Origin: JAFGBN01 sp964394145
Lineage (GTDB): Bacteria; Chloroflexota; Dehalococcoidia; GIF9; AB-539-J10
NCBI GenBank assembly: GCA_964394145.1
Contig: CAYMVL010000043.1
Coordinates: 1-64,000, forward strand
Direction of reading: 5' to 3'
Length of the DNA stretch: 64,000 bases
The position numbers and the translations under genes are program-made. Shown here piece by piece: positions 43,174 to 51,996 of the stretch. Numbering within the stretch: position 1 is the first letter of the stretch; every line of letters starts with the position of its first letter. Under the pieces are notes generated by a model. The model saw nothing but the letters and a program-made list of their open reading frames with translations, had not been told where the DNA came from and searched no databases.

Positions 43174-43444
43174 TATTACATACTTTACTTAACGTCTGGC
43201 GAATAGAGAGCTGAATCGCATAATTACTCTCAAATGGGAGTAAAATGGGTTGCTGAGATGAGCTAGATTAATGCTTGCATATCGGGGTTTGTGTTTCATT
43301 CTTCTCCTTCTTTATTTAGTATATGGGCCCGCTAAAGCTGATGCTGGCGGGCCTATTTACTTTGCAAAAAAGACATCGCTGAATTTGTCACGTAAGCTAT
43401 GAGAGAGGTGTAAGCAGGAAGGAACAAAAGGAGTAGTGGAGGTT

Positions 43445-43462
43445 ATGTCTATGGAGAAATGA
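43445..43462 (+). other. Mini-ORF in conserved SBP leader (copy H)
   Basis: ATG-started frame MSMEK then stop, preceded by GTGGAGGTT and ending 42 bases before the SBP H start. The upstream frame reads QEGTKGVVEVMSMEK after a stop. Confidence 0.4.
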
Positions 43463-43503
43463 AGACCACAATGGCAGATTAAGATCAAGCAAAGGAGGAT
43501 CAA

Positions 43504-44862
43504 GTGAAACACAGATTAGTTACATTAGTTTTAGCAGCAGCAGTCATTGCAGCTCTGGTTATCGTTGGTTGTGCTGAGCCCGCAACTCCAGGAACCCCAA
43601 CGACGCCAGCAACTCCAACAGGGCCGGAAGAAATTCGAATAGGTACCTGCGCCTCGTTAACAGGCATGTATGCCGGTTTTGGTGAGGGTGGAGCTTTCGG
43701 AAACAGGGCAGCCGTTGAGGATATAAACAAGCTGGGCGGCATATATATAGAAGAGTATGGACGCAAACTGCCCGTAAAGCTAATAGTTGTTGATGACGAG
43801 AGCAGTGAAATAAATACAGGTACCCTGGCTGAAGACCTGTGTCTCCGCGATAAGGTCCACGGCCTGGCAGGGCACTTCGGTTCGCCGGGTTTGCATGCCA
43901 TGGTTGCCAATGTAGCTGAAAAGCACAAGATTCCGTACGTCGTGGAACACCCCCTAGAAACCTGGATGGCCCTACGACAGGAAGTTTCACCACCGTGGGA
44001 ATACACGTGGTCACCCGGTTTCGGAATATCCACACCTCCAGAACCAGGAGATATTGGGTATGGCCAGCCAGGCTACACGGTTGTGGATGTTGCATTAGAG
44101 TTGATGAATGAGTATGGTGACCAGACGAACAGAGTTGCCGGGGTATTCGCTTCAGATGAACCGGCTGGCAAAGGTTTTTACGTGCTATTCGCAAAAGGTC
44201 TAGAAGATTGGGGAGCAGACGTTATTGGAATTGATCATAACTTAGGCCTGTTCCCCCTTGGAACGACAGATTTCACTTCCATAATAGAAGAATGGAAGGA
44301 CAATGATGTTGAAGTCCTCTTCGGTAACTGCCCTGGCCCCTTATTTGGTGCGCTATGGAGGCAGGCCTACGCGCTAGAATTCCAACCCAAGCTGGTCTAT
44401 GCGTCGCGGGGAGCGCTTTTCTATGAAGATATCATCTCTTACGGGGGGGACTTGGCTCAAGGCATAGGCACAGAGGTATGGTGGGGGACATCATACGAAG
44501 GGTGCCCCGGATTTGGGGATACGACGCCGCAGACACTTTACGAGAGATGGCATGAAGAGACTGGCAGGCCTATAAACCCCAATGCGGGATTCGGCTATGC
44601 CTCGGTACAAATCTTAATTGATGCCATAGAGCGGGCGGGCACGCTAGATAGTACCAAGGTCAATCAAGCGCTGGCTGAAACTGACATGATTACAATTGCC
44701 TCTCGCGTCAAGTTCAACGAAAAACACTTCAGCCGCCTGCCGGTCTTCTACGGCCAGTGGCAAAAGACTGCGGAGGGTGGATGGGAATGCGTATCAATAG
44801 TCTCCCAACATGACTTTATACCTGAGACTGGCGAGTGCTTGTTCCCAATACCTTATGACTAA
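43504..44862 (+). CDS. ABC transporter substrate-binding lipoprotein (SBP H)
   Basis: A 452-residue LIV-type binding protein with signal MKHRLVTLVLAAAVI, lipobox VIVGC and an imperfect linker (ATPGTPTTPATPTGP), then EEIRIGTCASLTGMYAGFGE. The GTG three bases upstream is part of GATCAAGTGAAAC, so the listed start is a GTG with SD AAAGGAGGA. Family motifs FGNCPGPLFGALWRQA and IDAIERAGTLDSTKV place it with C, F and G rather than B, D and E. Monocistronic. Confidence 0.88.
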   Translation: MKHRLVTLVLAAAVIAALVIVGCAEPATPGTPTTPATPTGPEEIRIGTCASLTGMYAGFGEGGAFGNRAAVEDINKLGGIYIEEYGRKLPVKLIVVDDESSEINTGTLAEDLCLRDKVHGLAGHFGSPGLHAMVANVAEKHKIPYVVEHPLETWMALRQEVSPPWEYTWSPGFGISTPPEPGDIGYGQPGYTVVDVALELMNEYGDQTNRVAGVFASDEPAGKGFYVLFAKGLEDWGADVIGIDHNLGLFPLGTTDFTSIIEEWKDNDVEVLFGNCPGPLFGALWRQAYALEFQPKLVYASRGALFYEDIISYGGDLAQGIGTEVWWGTSYEGCPGFGDTTPQTLYERWHEETGRPINPNAGFGYASVQILIDAIERAGTLDSTKVNQALAETDMITIASRVKFNEKHFSRLPVFYGQWQKTAEGGWECVSIVSQHDFIPETGECLFPIPYD

Positions 44863-44945
44863 AGCGAAGGTGCAAGTATTTGCTGTCAGAGCATACCGCG
44901 TGCGAGGAGATAGGACTAGGCCTCTGCTCTGTAAGTAGTTGCTGA

Positions 44946-44995
44946 CGAAGATACTCAGGGCACGCTGTCAGAACACGGAGCCCTGAGTATCTTCG
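44946..44995. terminator. Strong hairpin 1 between convergent genes
   Basis: A 15-bp perfect stem GAAGATACTCAGGGC / GCCCTGAGTATCTTC, extended by one more C-G pair, with an 18-base loop. Lies between SBP H (plus) and the molybdopterin oxidoreductase (minus). Confidence 0.6.
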
Positions 44996-45000
44996 ACACT

Positions 45001-45034
45001 TTGACGGAATGGCTTGAGCTAGCCATTCCGTCAA
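45001..45034. terminator. Strong hairpin 2 between convergent genes
   Basis: A 14-bp perfect stem TTGACGGAATGGCT / AGCCATTCCGTCAA with a 6-base loop, just 6 bases after the previous hairpin. No long T-run on either side. Confidence 0.6.
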
Positions 45035-45057
45035 GCCTCTAAGTGGACTTCTTATTA

Positions 45058-47148
45058 TCAGGATTTGCTTACCTGGCAAAGTTGTGATTTATAGGGAGCA
45101 AAACCCGAGATCGGGTCAGGCGTCTGGTCATTCACAAGGATGTTCACATTGGCTTCACCAGCCCACTGGTGCGGCAACTGGACAACTCCCGGCAGTATTT
45201 CATCAGTTACTTTGGCCTTCAGCTTCATGCTGCCTCTCGGCGAACTCACTATCACCATGTCGCCTGACCGGATACCCCGCGGCTTGGCATCAGAGGGGTT
45301 TATCTCTACCAGCGGCTCCGGCATCATCTGACGCAGCTGAGGGATATTCCGATATTGTGAATGGGTGAAGGCAACCGTCCGGGCTCCTGAAGTCAGCACC
45401 AGGGGGAAATGGGGCAGCAGTTCCGGCCAGCTTACAGGGCTCTCCATTGGCTCCTTATATACCGGCAGCGGCTCGTGACCATGTTCTGCCAGCAGGGAAG
45501 AGGAGATTTCCACCTTACCGGATGGAGTCTGAAATCCTGCCTTCTCATAGTATTTGGCTGGCCTGGGCGCTTGGAGAAACTCTATCCCCTCGGGATGCTG
45601 CTTCAAGTCTTCAAGAGTCACACCTGACGGCTCAAGGATGTATCTAACGCACTTCTCAAAATCGCCATCCCAGAACTCGTCGCCAAAACCCAGTCTCTTG
45701 GCCAGCTCGGAGAAGATTTTCCACTCAGGCCAACTTTCACCTACGGGATCAATGGCAGGCTCTACCAGACTGACGAAGCCATCGCTAAACGGTGGCGTTA
45801 TCAGCATAGGGCGCTCCAGCCACGACGCCACGGGGAGCACTATATCCGCAAGGCGTGTGCCGGGAGTCTGGAAGTATTCGGTAGCCACTACGAAGTCGAG
45901 CTTCTTGACATTCTCTACAAAACGGTTGAAATTAGCAAAGTGCATCGGATTCAGGCCAGCGCCGAAGAGAGCCCTAATAGGATAGGGCCTTCCGCTCTCA
46001 ATCTGGTCTACCATAGCATTTGACTGCATCTCCCGGTAGAAGCTTGTCCAGAGCGGAAACCTCTGCGAGCCAATTCCTGGCGGCATCTTGGCCACTCTCT
46101 CATGAAGGGTAATGTCATTCATTGGCAGAGGAGGGGGACTCCAGCGGGTGCCGCCCGGAACCTCGAAGTTGCCCGTCAGCGCCGGAAGCAGGATGATTGC
46201 CCGGTGGTTCTGAACCCCATTCGTACAATGTGTGGTGGATTGAGGGCTCATCCCCATTTGGGCTGGTTTGGTGGTCGCGTATAGTATTGCGGCCTCTCTG
46301 ATTTTGGCAGCTGGTACCCACGTTATTTGTTCTATCCTCTCCGGTGAGTACTTCTGAACCAGTTCCTTCAGGTCCTCGAACCCAACCGTCCATCTCTCAA
46401 CAAATTCTTTATCATACAGTTGCTCGTTGATAATCACGTTTATCATGCCCAGTGCCAGAGCACCATCTGTACCAGGCCGCAGTTGGAGAAATATGTCTGC
46501 CATAGACGCCATAGTAGTGCGGCGAGGATCGACGACAATGAGCTTGAGCCCCTTTTCTCTTGCCTCCAGATGATCCTTCCACACAAAGGGAAACGAATTC
46601 TCCAGGCTCGAACCCCATACTAACTTACACTTGCTGGCAGGGTTGATCTTTGTGCTGCCTTGCGCCAGACCTCCATAGTCCGGCCCGTAGGTCAGGGTCG
46701 CGGCTAAGAAGGTGGCCGAGAAGCAGTTGCTGCTCTCAGTGCAATAATTAGGCGAGCCAAAAGCGTGCGCCAGACGGTGATAGTAGGGTCTAGGTTCCTT
46801 TGTATAAGCAATCCAGAAAACCACAGACTCAGCACCATATTCGGACTTGACCTTCTGGAAAGCGCCGGCTACCGTATCTAAGGCCTCATCCCAGGATATC
46901 TGCTCAAACGAATCAGAGCCCCGCCCACCGACGCGCTTTAGCGGGTGCTTCAGGCGATCCGGGTGATATACAAAGTCCAGCTGGGCCTTCCAGCGGGGGC
47001 AGGTGTCTGCTGCACCCCGTTCTACCATGTCAATTCCGGTTGCTCTTCCATCGCGTACATGGATTTTTGTCCGGCAAGCCTCATGGCACATGAGGCAAAC
47101 ACTGTCCTTTACAATCTCTTCTACACCGGTACTTTTAGCATCCGACAT
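45058..47148 (-). CDS. Molybdopterin oxidoreductase with N-terminal [4Fe-4S] site
   Basis: A 696-residue DMSO-reductase-family catalytic subunit. Unlike the AthL-like proteins it has the N-terminal Fe-S motif (C18, C21, C25 in CLMCHEAC and C50 in DTCPRW). The Mo-ligand area is ESSNCFSATFLAAT, suggesting Cys as ligand. Also seen are QISWDEALDTVAGAF, LQLRPGTDGALALGMINV and the C-terminal molydopterin-binding IRSGDMVIVSSPRGSM. There is no twin-arginine signal, so it is probably cytoplasmic. No separate Fe-S or membrane subunit is adjacent. SD GGGAGGTAA. Substrate unknown. Confidence 0.88.
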   Translation of the reverse strand: MSDAKSTGVEEIVKDSVCLMCHEACRTKIHVRDGRATGIDMVERGAADTCPRWKAQLDFVYHPDRLKHPLKRVGGRGSDSFEQISWDEALDTVAGAFQKVKSEYGAESVVFWIAYTKEPRPYYHRLAHAFGSPNYCTESSNCFSATFLAATLTYGPDYGGLAQGSTKINPASKCKLVWGSSLENSFPFVWKDHLEAREKGLKLIVVDPRRTTMASMADIFLQLRPGTDGALALGMINVIINEQLYDKEFVERWTVGFEDLKELVQKYSPERIEQITWVPAAKIREAAILYATTKPAQMGMSPQSTTHCTNGVQNHRAIILLPALTGNFEVPGGTRWSPPPLPMNDITLHERVAKMPPGIGSQRFPLWTSFYREMQSNAMVDQIESGRPYPIRALFGAGLNPMHFANFNRFVENVKKLDFVVATEYFQTPGTRLADIVLPVASWLERPMLITPPFSDGFVSLVEPAIDPVGESWPEWKIFSELAKRLGFGDEFWDGDFEKCVRYILEPSGVTLEDLKQHPEGIEFLQAPRPAKYYEKAGFQTPSGKVEISSSLLAEHGHEPLPVYKEPMESPVSWPELLPHFPLVLTSGARTVAFTHSQYRNIPQLRQMMPEPLVEINPSDAKPRGIRSGDMVIVSSPRGSMKLKAKVTDEILPGVVQLPHQWAGEANVNILVNDQTPDPISGFAPYKSQLCQVSKS

Positions 47149-47186
47149 CGAAATTACCTCCCTTTCCTTACTTCTACCAACAGAAC

Positions 47187-47215
47187 ATTGTAGCTGTGAG
47201 GAAATGCCTTGTCAA
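47187..47215 (-). promoter_or_regulatory. Promoter for the molybdopterin oxidoreductase
   Basis: On the minus strand TTGACA (47215-47210), 17-base spacer, TACAAT (47192-47187), about 40 bases before the ATG, so the leader is very short. Confidence 0.7.
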
Positions 47216-47443
47216 CGCGTGTGCAAACATCTGCCAGCGCCGAGTGCATCTTCCTCTCTTGTCAAAATTCTCAGCAATATAAGGACTAATGGCTGCCGCC
47301 AACTATTCCGGCGGCTCTTTATCATAGCCCCACCTTCATAAGCCATTGTCATAAGTTCCTCCCCATTAGACCACCCCAACTACAAGACCAACTTCGCTGC
47401 GTCAGGCGTGGCTCTTGGATTGCATGCGGCAACCGGTCAAGCT

Positions 47444-48415
47444 CTATTTTGTATTGCCCTGTTCCCTTTGTATGAAGTCCAGGAGGTAGTCCATGAGCCT
47501 TTCCCTGGACTTCGCTATTTCCTCGGGGGTCCAGCTGTAGAAACCGTGGCCGGTCTTGAATCCCAGTTCACCTCTTTCCACCTTCTCTTTCAGAAGTGGC
47601 GATGGGCCAGAAGAAGCGCTGATGTACTTTAGAATATAGTTGTGGATAGCCAGAGTCAGGTCAAGCCCGGCCATGTCAGCGTTCTCGAGCGGCCCCAAGA
47701 CCGGGAGCCGAATGCCAAACCCCTTCTTAATCACATCATCAACCGTAGCTGCGTCAGCAATGCCATTTTCGACAATGGAGATAGCTTCTCTCCACAGGGC
47801 ATGCTGCAGGCGGTTACAGACAAAGCCGGGTACGTCCTTCATGACCTTCACGGGATATCTACCAGCATTCTTCAAGATGCCATAAGTTGTTTCTACAACC
47901 TCAGTGGATGTTTCGTTTCCTTTAACCACTTCCACCAGTGGCATCAGGTAAGGCGGATTCCAGAAATGAGTCCCCACGATTCTCGTTTTGTTACCCGCCT
48001 TGGCTGCAATCTCAGTTATACTCATTACTGATGTGTTAGTAGTCAAAATAGTCTCCGGCGGGCAAATCTTGTCCAATTCCTGAAAAACCTTCTGCTTTAA
48101 CTCCAGATTCTCAGCAACATTCTCGACAATAAGCTGGGCATCCGAAGTTGCCTCATCCATACTGGTGGTAGGTCTTATCCTGCTTATTATGGCCTCTATA
48201 TCGCCCTCCAAACCAACTCCTTTTTTCGCCATCCTCGAGAGGTTCGCCCTGATATTCTCAATTCTTGGGGCGAAGAACTCCTTTTCTTCGTCGTGCCGGT
48301 GAGGGCGGTTATATAGACAGACATTGTAGTTCTTAAAGGCGAACATCTGCGCAATCCCACATCCCATCGTTCCCGCTCCGATTACGGTAACATTCTTAAC
48401 GTCTTCAGCTTTCAT
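47444..48415 (-). CDS. 3-hydroxyacyl-CoA dehydrogenase
   Basis: A 323-residue NAD-dependent 3-hydroxyacyl-CoA (3-hydroxybutyryl-CoA-type) dehydrogenase. The N-terminal Rossmann motif is VIGAGTMGCGIA (residues 11-22), the catalytic His-Glu pair lies in GTHFWNPPYLMPLVEVVKG (H150, E162) and the C-terminal domain has DVPGFVCNRLQ and FKTGHGFYSW. Length fits the stand-alone enzyme. It could serve beta-oxidation-type steps after ring opening or butyryl-CoA metabolism. SD GGGAGGAA. It is upstream of the molybdopterin oxidoreductase on the same strand, but that gene has its own promoter. Confidence 0.92.
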   Translation of the reverse strand: MKAEDVKNVTVIGAGTMGCGIAQMFAFKNYNVCLYNRPHRHDEEKEFFAPRIENIRANLSRMAKKGVGLEGDIEAIISRIRPTTSMDEATSDAQLIVENVAENLELKQKVFQELDKICPPETILTTNTSVMSITEIAAKAGNKTRIVGTHFWNPPYLMPLVEVVKGNETSTEVVETTYGILKNAGRYPVKVMKDVPGFVCNRLQHALWREAISIVENGIADAATVDDVIKKGFGIRLPVLGPLENADMAGLDLTLAIHNYILKYISASSGPSPLLKEKVERGELGFKTGHGFYSWTPEEIAKSRERLMDYLLDFIQREQGNTK

Positions 48416-49091
48416 AAATTCCTCCCTTTCTTTGTTCTTTGTCCATACAGGAACCCTATGCTCGATCCTCTAAATATAGGGGCAAATGATGCAGCGTCGT
48501 GTGCACGCTGCTGCTATGCCCTGTGTGATCAATCACTCAACTAGTAATTGGTACGGACTCACGTGCCTATCTGCGCGCGGCGCATCCACTACCCATTCTC
48601 ATTGCGCATGGTATCATCAGCTCGCGATACCGGTCAAGACCTTTCCGGCTACATTATAGCGTCTGTGAAGAGATCCGGGCATGTCGTAGCGCGTCCTGCC
48701 GGTTCCTGCAGGCTTTGAAAATATAGAGTATGCTGACTTCTGCTTTGTCGGCAGGCTGAAATAGCCAAATACGGCCCGTATAGAGGCAAATACTATTCGT
48801 AGATCTCAGCACGTCTGCTTTTCATTGCAATTACGACATCGGGTAGTGCTCTTCCGAGCCCATTGTCCTCAAGCTTCGTAAGTGAAACAATTAAGCGCAT
48901 CTTCTGGCAGGGTCTGGCTGGACAAGAGCGACTTCAAAGGAGACGGAGGAGAGGAAGCCAGCTCCTATAGCTATACGGCATAAAGGTGTCGAAGCGGTCG
49001 CGGCAACGGGAGTTGGCAATTCTCTTCCTCGAAGCTGAGGACCATCGCAGCAAGCAAAACGACGAAATTACTGCGCGTGGATTTTTACGAT
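48416..49091. other. Intergenic, only a promoter seen
   Basis: Around 675 bases with no ORF I would defend. It holds the promoter of the dehydrogenase (48608-48637) and a short inverted repeat GCAGCGT...GCACGCTGC near 48492. Confidence 0.5.
48608..48637 (-). promoter_or_regulatory. Candidate promoter for the hydroxyacyl-CoA dehydrogenase
   Basis: On the minus strand TTGACC (48637-48632), 18-base spacer, TACCAT (48613-48608), about 190 bases before the ATG. Confidence 0.45.
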
Positions 49092-49298
49092 TCACTCGAG
49101 CTTCCGCCGCAGCTGCATTACGACTGCGGACAGCGTGAGGCTAGCAACTCCAATCGCAAAATCAAGGTATACTCCCGTTGGCGGGATCTCCGGACCGCTT
49201 GCGAAGGCCATAACCAGACCTATGATCAGTCTCAGAAAACCGAAAACAAACAATACCCAAGCGGCTATTGTTGTCAGAGACTTAAATACACTTGGCAT
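49092..49298 (-). CDS. Small two-span membrane protein
   Basis: A 68-residue protein starting at an ATG (49298) with a strong SD (AGGAGGT) 6 bases upstream; the frame extends six codons further without one. Two hydrophobic stretches, AAWVLFVFGFLRLIIGLVMA and LDFAIGVASLTLSAVVMQL, predict a hairpin membrane protein ending in a basic tail RRKLE. No family recognised. Confidence 0.65.
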   Translation of the reverse strand: MPSVFKSLTTIAAWVLFVFGFLRLIIGLVMAFASGPEIPPTGVYLDFAIGVASLTLSAVVMQLRRKLE

Positions 49299-49436
49299 TG
49301 TCAAACCTCCTATCAACGATGTGGTCTAAGCATATACCATGCTATTGTACGTTTCAATCTGGCGTTCTTCTGAAAGTCCTCTGTTCTTGAACCGTAAAGC
49401 ACATGCCGCTCACCGTTAGGAGAAGTCGCGAAGCGG

Positions 49437-49790
49437 TTGACTCGAGATGCGGACCTGGTGCTAATCTATACATGTGATTACTATGATAATCTTATGGAGC
49501 TTCGGGCTGCCTTTCCTCTATCTAGAAGGAGGGAAATGAAGGCGGCCAAGCAGGAGAAATACTGGGCACGGGTCAAAAAAGTTGAGACCGGCTTGCTCAA
49601 GTTCCGTATCAGCGCGGGCTCAGCAAGGAATCTCATTTACTGCTACCCCGTAGGTGTGTTAGAGCGGCTTATAAACACAACTGAGAAACGGCAACCCGGA
49701 GACCCAGCTAGCTATTTTCTAAATGGTCTGAAAAGGTCCAGAATAAAACATAGACCTGAAGTGAGCTCAATCGAAGATGAAGGCGTGTAG
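49437..49790 (+). CDS. Hypothetical basic protein, start uncertain
   Basis: Up to 117 residues, rich in Arg, Lys and Tyr (EMKAAKQEKYWARVKKVETG, LLKFRISAGSARNLIYCYP). No domain recognised. The listed TTG start has no good SD; an internal ATG at 49494 (MELRAAFPLSRR) is another option. The stop lies 5 bases before the next small gene, which suggests coupling. Confidence 0.5.
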   Translation: MTRDADLVLIYTCDYYDNLMELRAAFPLSRRREMKAAKQEKYWARVKKVETGLLKFRISAGSARNLIYCYPVGVLERLINTTEKRQPGDPASYFLNGLKRSRIKHRPEVSSIEDEGV

Positions 49791-49795
49791 ATGTA

Positions 49796-50026
49796 ATGAT
49801 AATAATCAAATGTGCCAAATGTAGAAGGGAAGTGTTCAAATATTTGAAAGTTGGGGAGGGACGGCTATTGCATTGCTGGAGAGAGCGGATAATAGAAGAC
49901 AGTAGCGTTCGAGATGGGAATGAAGTCAGGTGCCAATGCGGCAATCTAATCGGCATTGATGAAGGAAAGTGGATAAAGCTGAAACAGCATTCCTTCACCT
50001 ATTCAGGGACAAGGGGTAGACGATAG
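49796..50026 (+). CDS. Small zinc-ribbon-like protein
   Basis: A 76-residue protein with two Cys pairs, CAKC near residues 6-9 and CQCG near residues 46-49, plus a lone Cys in LLHCW, likely a small zinc ribbon. The C-terminal half IGIDEGKWIKLKQHSFTYSG is compact and conserved-looking. Function unknown. It starts 5 bases after the previous ORF. Confidence 0.65.
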   Translation: MIIIKCAKCRREVFKYLKVGEGRLLHCWRERIIEDSSVRDGNEVRCQCGNLIGIDEGKWIKLKQHSFTYSGTRGRR

Positions 50027-50308
50027 GATATTTCTATGCTGCTTACCGGGAGTGCTATTATGAGTAACCTGCATGTTCCTGTACACAACATATCCAAATA
50101 ACTTCTTGCCTAATGAAGCGACCAGCTCCGGTGTCACGACACAATAGCATACGCTCCTGGCCTGTAATTTCCATGCTTGTCTTATGAACATGAGTCATTC
50201 CTGGCGCAACACAACTATAACGGGGGCGGCCATAAGAGCATAGAATTTGGGCCAGGACTGCCCAGGGTTTCAGGAGGGGCCAATAGAGCACTCTGTGAGG
50301 GATTAAGA

Positions 50309-51388
50309 CTATATGCTCCCTTGCTTCAATCTCTCTATCACAGCATCAGCTACCTGGCTCGTTCCTACCGGGTTATGAGGGTTCAAATCGTAGGTGAGAT
50401 TCTTACCCTCTGCGATGACTTCAGCTATGGCAGTCTGTAACTTATCTGCACTATTCTTTTCCCCCAGATAGCGAAGCAGCATCACTCCGGAGAGCATCAT
50501 CGCCATAGGGTTCGCATTATTCTGTCCGGCATATTTGGGTGCGCTGCCATGGGTGGGCTCAAAAATGGCTATGCCGTCACCTATATTGGCCCCAGGGCCC
50601 AACCCCAAGCCACCAACCAACCCCGCGCACAGGTCAGAAATAAAGTCGCCGTAGAAATTAGGCAAGACAAGGACGTCGAACTGCTCGGGCCTTCTTACCA
50701 ATTGCATGCACGCTGCATCCAGCAGCACATCAGCGAATTCTATATCGGGGTATTGTTCAGCCACTTGACGAGCAGTGTCAAGGAAAAGCCCATCGGAAAA
50801 CTTGAGTATATTAGCTTTGTGGACCGCAGTCACCCTTTTTCTACTATTCTGCCTAGCATAATCGAAGGCAAATTTGACAATTCGCCAGCTGGCAGTCTGT
50901 GATATGACCTTCAAGCTGACCGCAGAGTCCTCTCTTACCCTTCCACCAGTGGCATCGAAGACAAAATCCAATAGTTCCTTTGTTCTTGGGCCACCCATTG
51001 AGAATTCAATACCAGCATAGAGGTCTTCAGTGTTTTCCCTGACCACAATTAGATCTACATTTTCATACCGTGTAGGTACACCAGGATAGGTTCTGTAGGG
51101 GCGAAGGCAGGCGTAAAGGTCCAGCATTTGCCTTAAAGCTACATTAACGCTCCTGAAACCGCTGCCTATCGGTGTAGTTACTGGCCCCTTTAAGGCCACC
51201 CTATTCGTCTTTATGGATTCCAGAGCACTGTTGGGCAACACGGCGCCAAGCATATCCTGAGCTAGCTTGCCCACAACGACAACGTCCCACTGGAACTGAA
51301 CCCCCGTTGCTTCCAGTACTCGCCGGGTTGCTTCGGCTACCTCAGGCCCTATGCCATCGCCAGGGATGAATGTTACCTTGTGTTGCAT
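50309..51388 (-). CDS. icd: Isocitrate/isopropylmalate dehydrogenase family, likely NAD isocitrate dehydrogenase
   Basis: A 359-residue beta-decarboxylating dehydrogenase. IPGDGIGPEVAEA starts the protein, substrate-binding GSGFRSVNVALRQMLDLYAC resembles isocitrate dehydrogenases more than LeuB, and the coenzyme region is IFEPTHGSAPKYAGQ then NNANPMAMMLSG. ATG 51388 is preferred to an in-frame GTG at 51418. Adjacent two-subunit aconitase genes support isocitrate as substrate. 3-isopropylmalate or homoisocitrate remain possible because the dehydratase is LeuCD-like. Confidence 0.82.
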   Translation of the reverse strand: MQHKVTFIPGDGIGPEVAEATRRVLEATGVQFQWDVVVVGKLAQDMLGAVLPNSALESIKTNRVALKGPVTTPIGSGFRSVNVALRQMLDLYACLRPYRTYPGVPTRYENVDLIVVRENTEDLYAGIEFSMGGPRTKELLDFVFDATGGRVREDSAVSLKVISQTASWRIVKFAFDYARQNSRKRVTAVHKANILKFSDGLFLDTARQVAEQYPDIEFADVLLDAACMQLVRRPEQFDVLVLPNFYGDFISDLCAGLVGGLGLGPGANIGDGIAIFEPTHGSAPKYAGQNNANPMAMMLSGVMLLRYLGEKNSADKLQTAIAEVIAEGKNLTYDLNPHNPVGTSQVADAVIERLKQGSI

Positions 51389-51489
51389 TTCGCCATATCT
51401 TAGCACAGGCCAAAACACGCGTACATGTCCTGCCGAAACTGGGTCCCTTCATTTTCCTTGCGGTTACTGGATAGAAAGGCCTTCAAGAT

Positions 51490-51996
51490 CTATAGCTTGA
51501 AATCTCTGTACTTCTCGATATAGGGGATAAGGCCGCCCTCTTCGAGTATAGCAGACATCAGTGGCGGTATCTTGCTGCAACTAATACTGGCACCTGAGCT
51601 TAAGTTGATGACCGTACCCTGAGTCAGCTTAATATCAAGGCTATCACCATCGCCAATCTTATCCGTGTCACACAGCAAGACCGGCATGCCCTGGTTTATG
51701 GCATTCCTGAAGAAGATACGGGCGACCGATTTGGCCAAGATGGCCCTTATGCCTGACATCTTAATCACGACCGGGGCATGCTCGCGACTAGAACCCAGTC
51801 CAAAGTTCTTACCCGCTATAAGAAAATCACCTTCCTTTACTCTAGAAGTGAAGCCAGGTACAGCATCCTCGAATACGTGCTTGGCAAGTTCCGGCAAATT
51901 GCTTCTCAGATGGGCGAACCTTCCCGGAATAATATCGTCCGTGGAGATATCATCACCCACTTTGATAGCCCTGCCCTTGAATACTGAATCGGACAT
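51490..51996 (-). CDS. Aconitase/isopropylmalate dehydratase family, small subunit
   Basis: A 168-residue swivel-domain subunit starting SDSVFKGRAIKVGDDISTDD, with GKNFGLGSSREHAPVVIK and the C-terminal IPPLMSAILEEGGL. This is the LeuD-type small subunit. The ATG (51996) overlaps the large-subunit stop by one base, so translation is coupled. Its partner is the large subunit at 51996-53249. Confidence 0.92.
   Translation of the reverse strand: MSDSVFKGRAIKVGDDISTDDIIPGRFAHLRSNLPELAKHVFEDAVPGFTSRVKEGDFLIAGKNFGLGSSREHAPVVIKMSGIRAILAKSVARIFFRNAINQGMPVLLCDTDKIGDGDSLDIKLTQGTVINLSSGASISCSKIPPLMSAILEEGGLIPYIEKYRDFKL

Larger units (their letters stand above)
42879..43503. other. Divergent promoter region of SBP G and SBP H
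   Basis: Carries the minus-strand promoter (43067-43094), the plus-strand promoter (43145-43173) and the SBP leader block before H (about 43370-43462). No gene is seen. Confidence 0.6.

Noticed and set aside
7839..44862. SBPs as amino-acid-specific Leu/Ile/Val importers
   Set aside because: The family label LIV describes the fold; nothing in the sequences fixes the ligand, and the context argues for other organics, so no amino-acid specificity is claimed.
50058..50291. 77-codon minus-strand ORF reading MTHVHKTSMEITGQERM internally
   Set aside because: A coding-like phrase, but no SD, no family and unclear ends; might be a decayed fragment, not enough to call.
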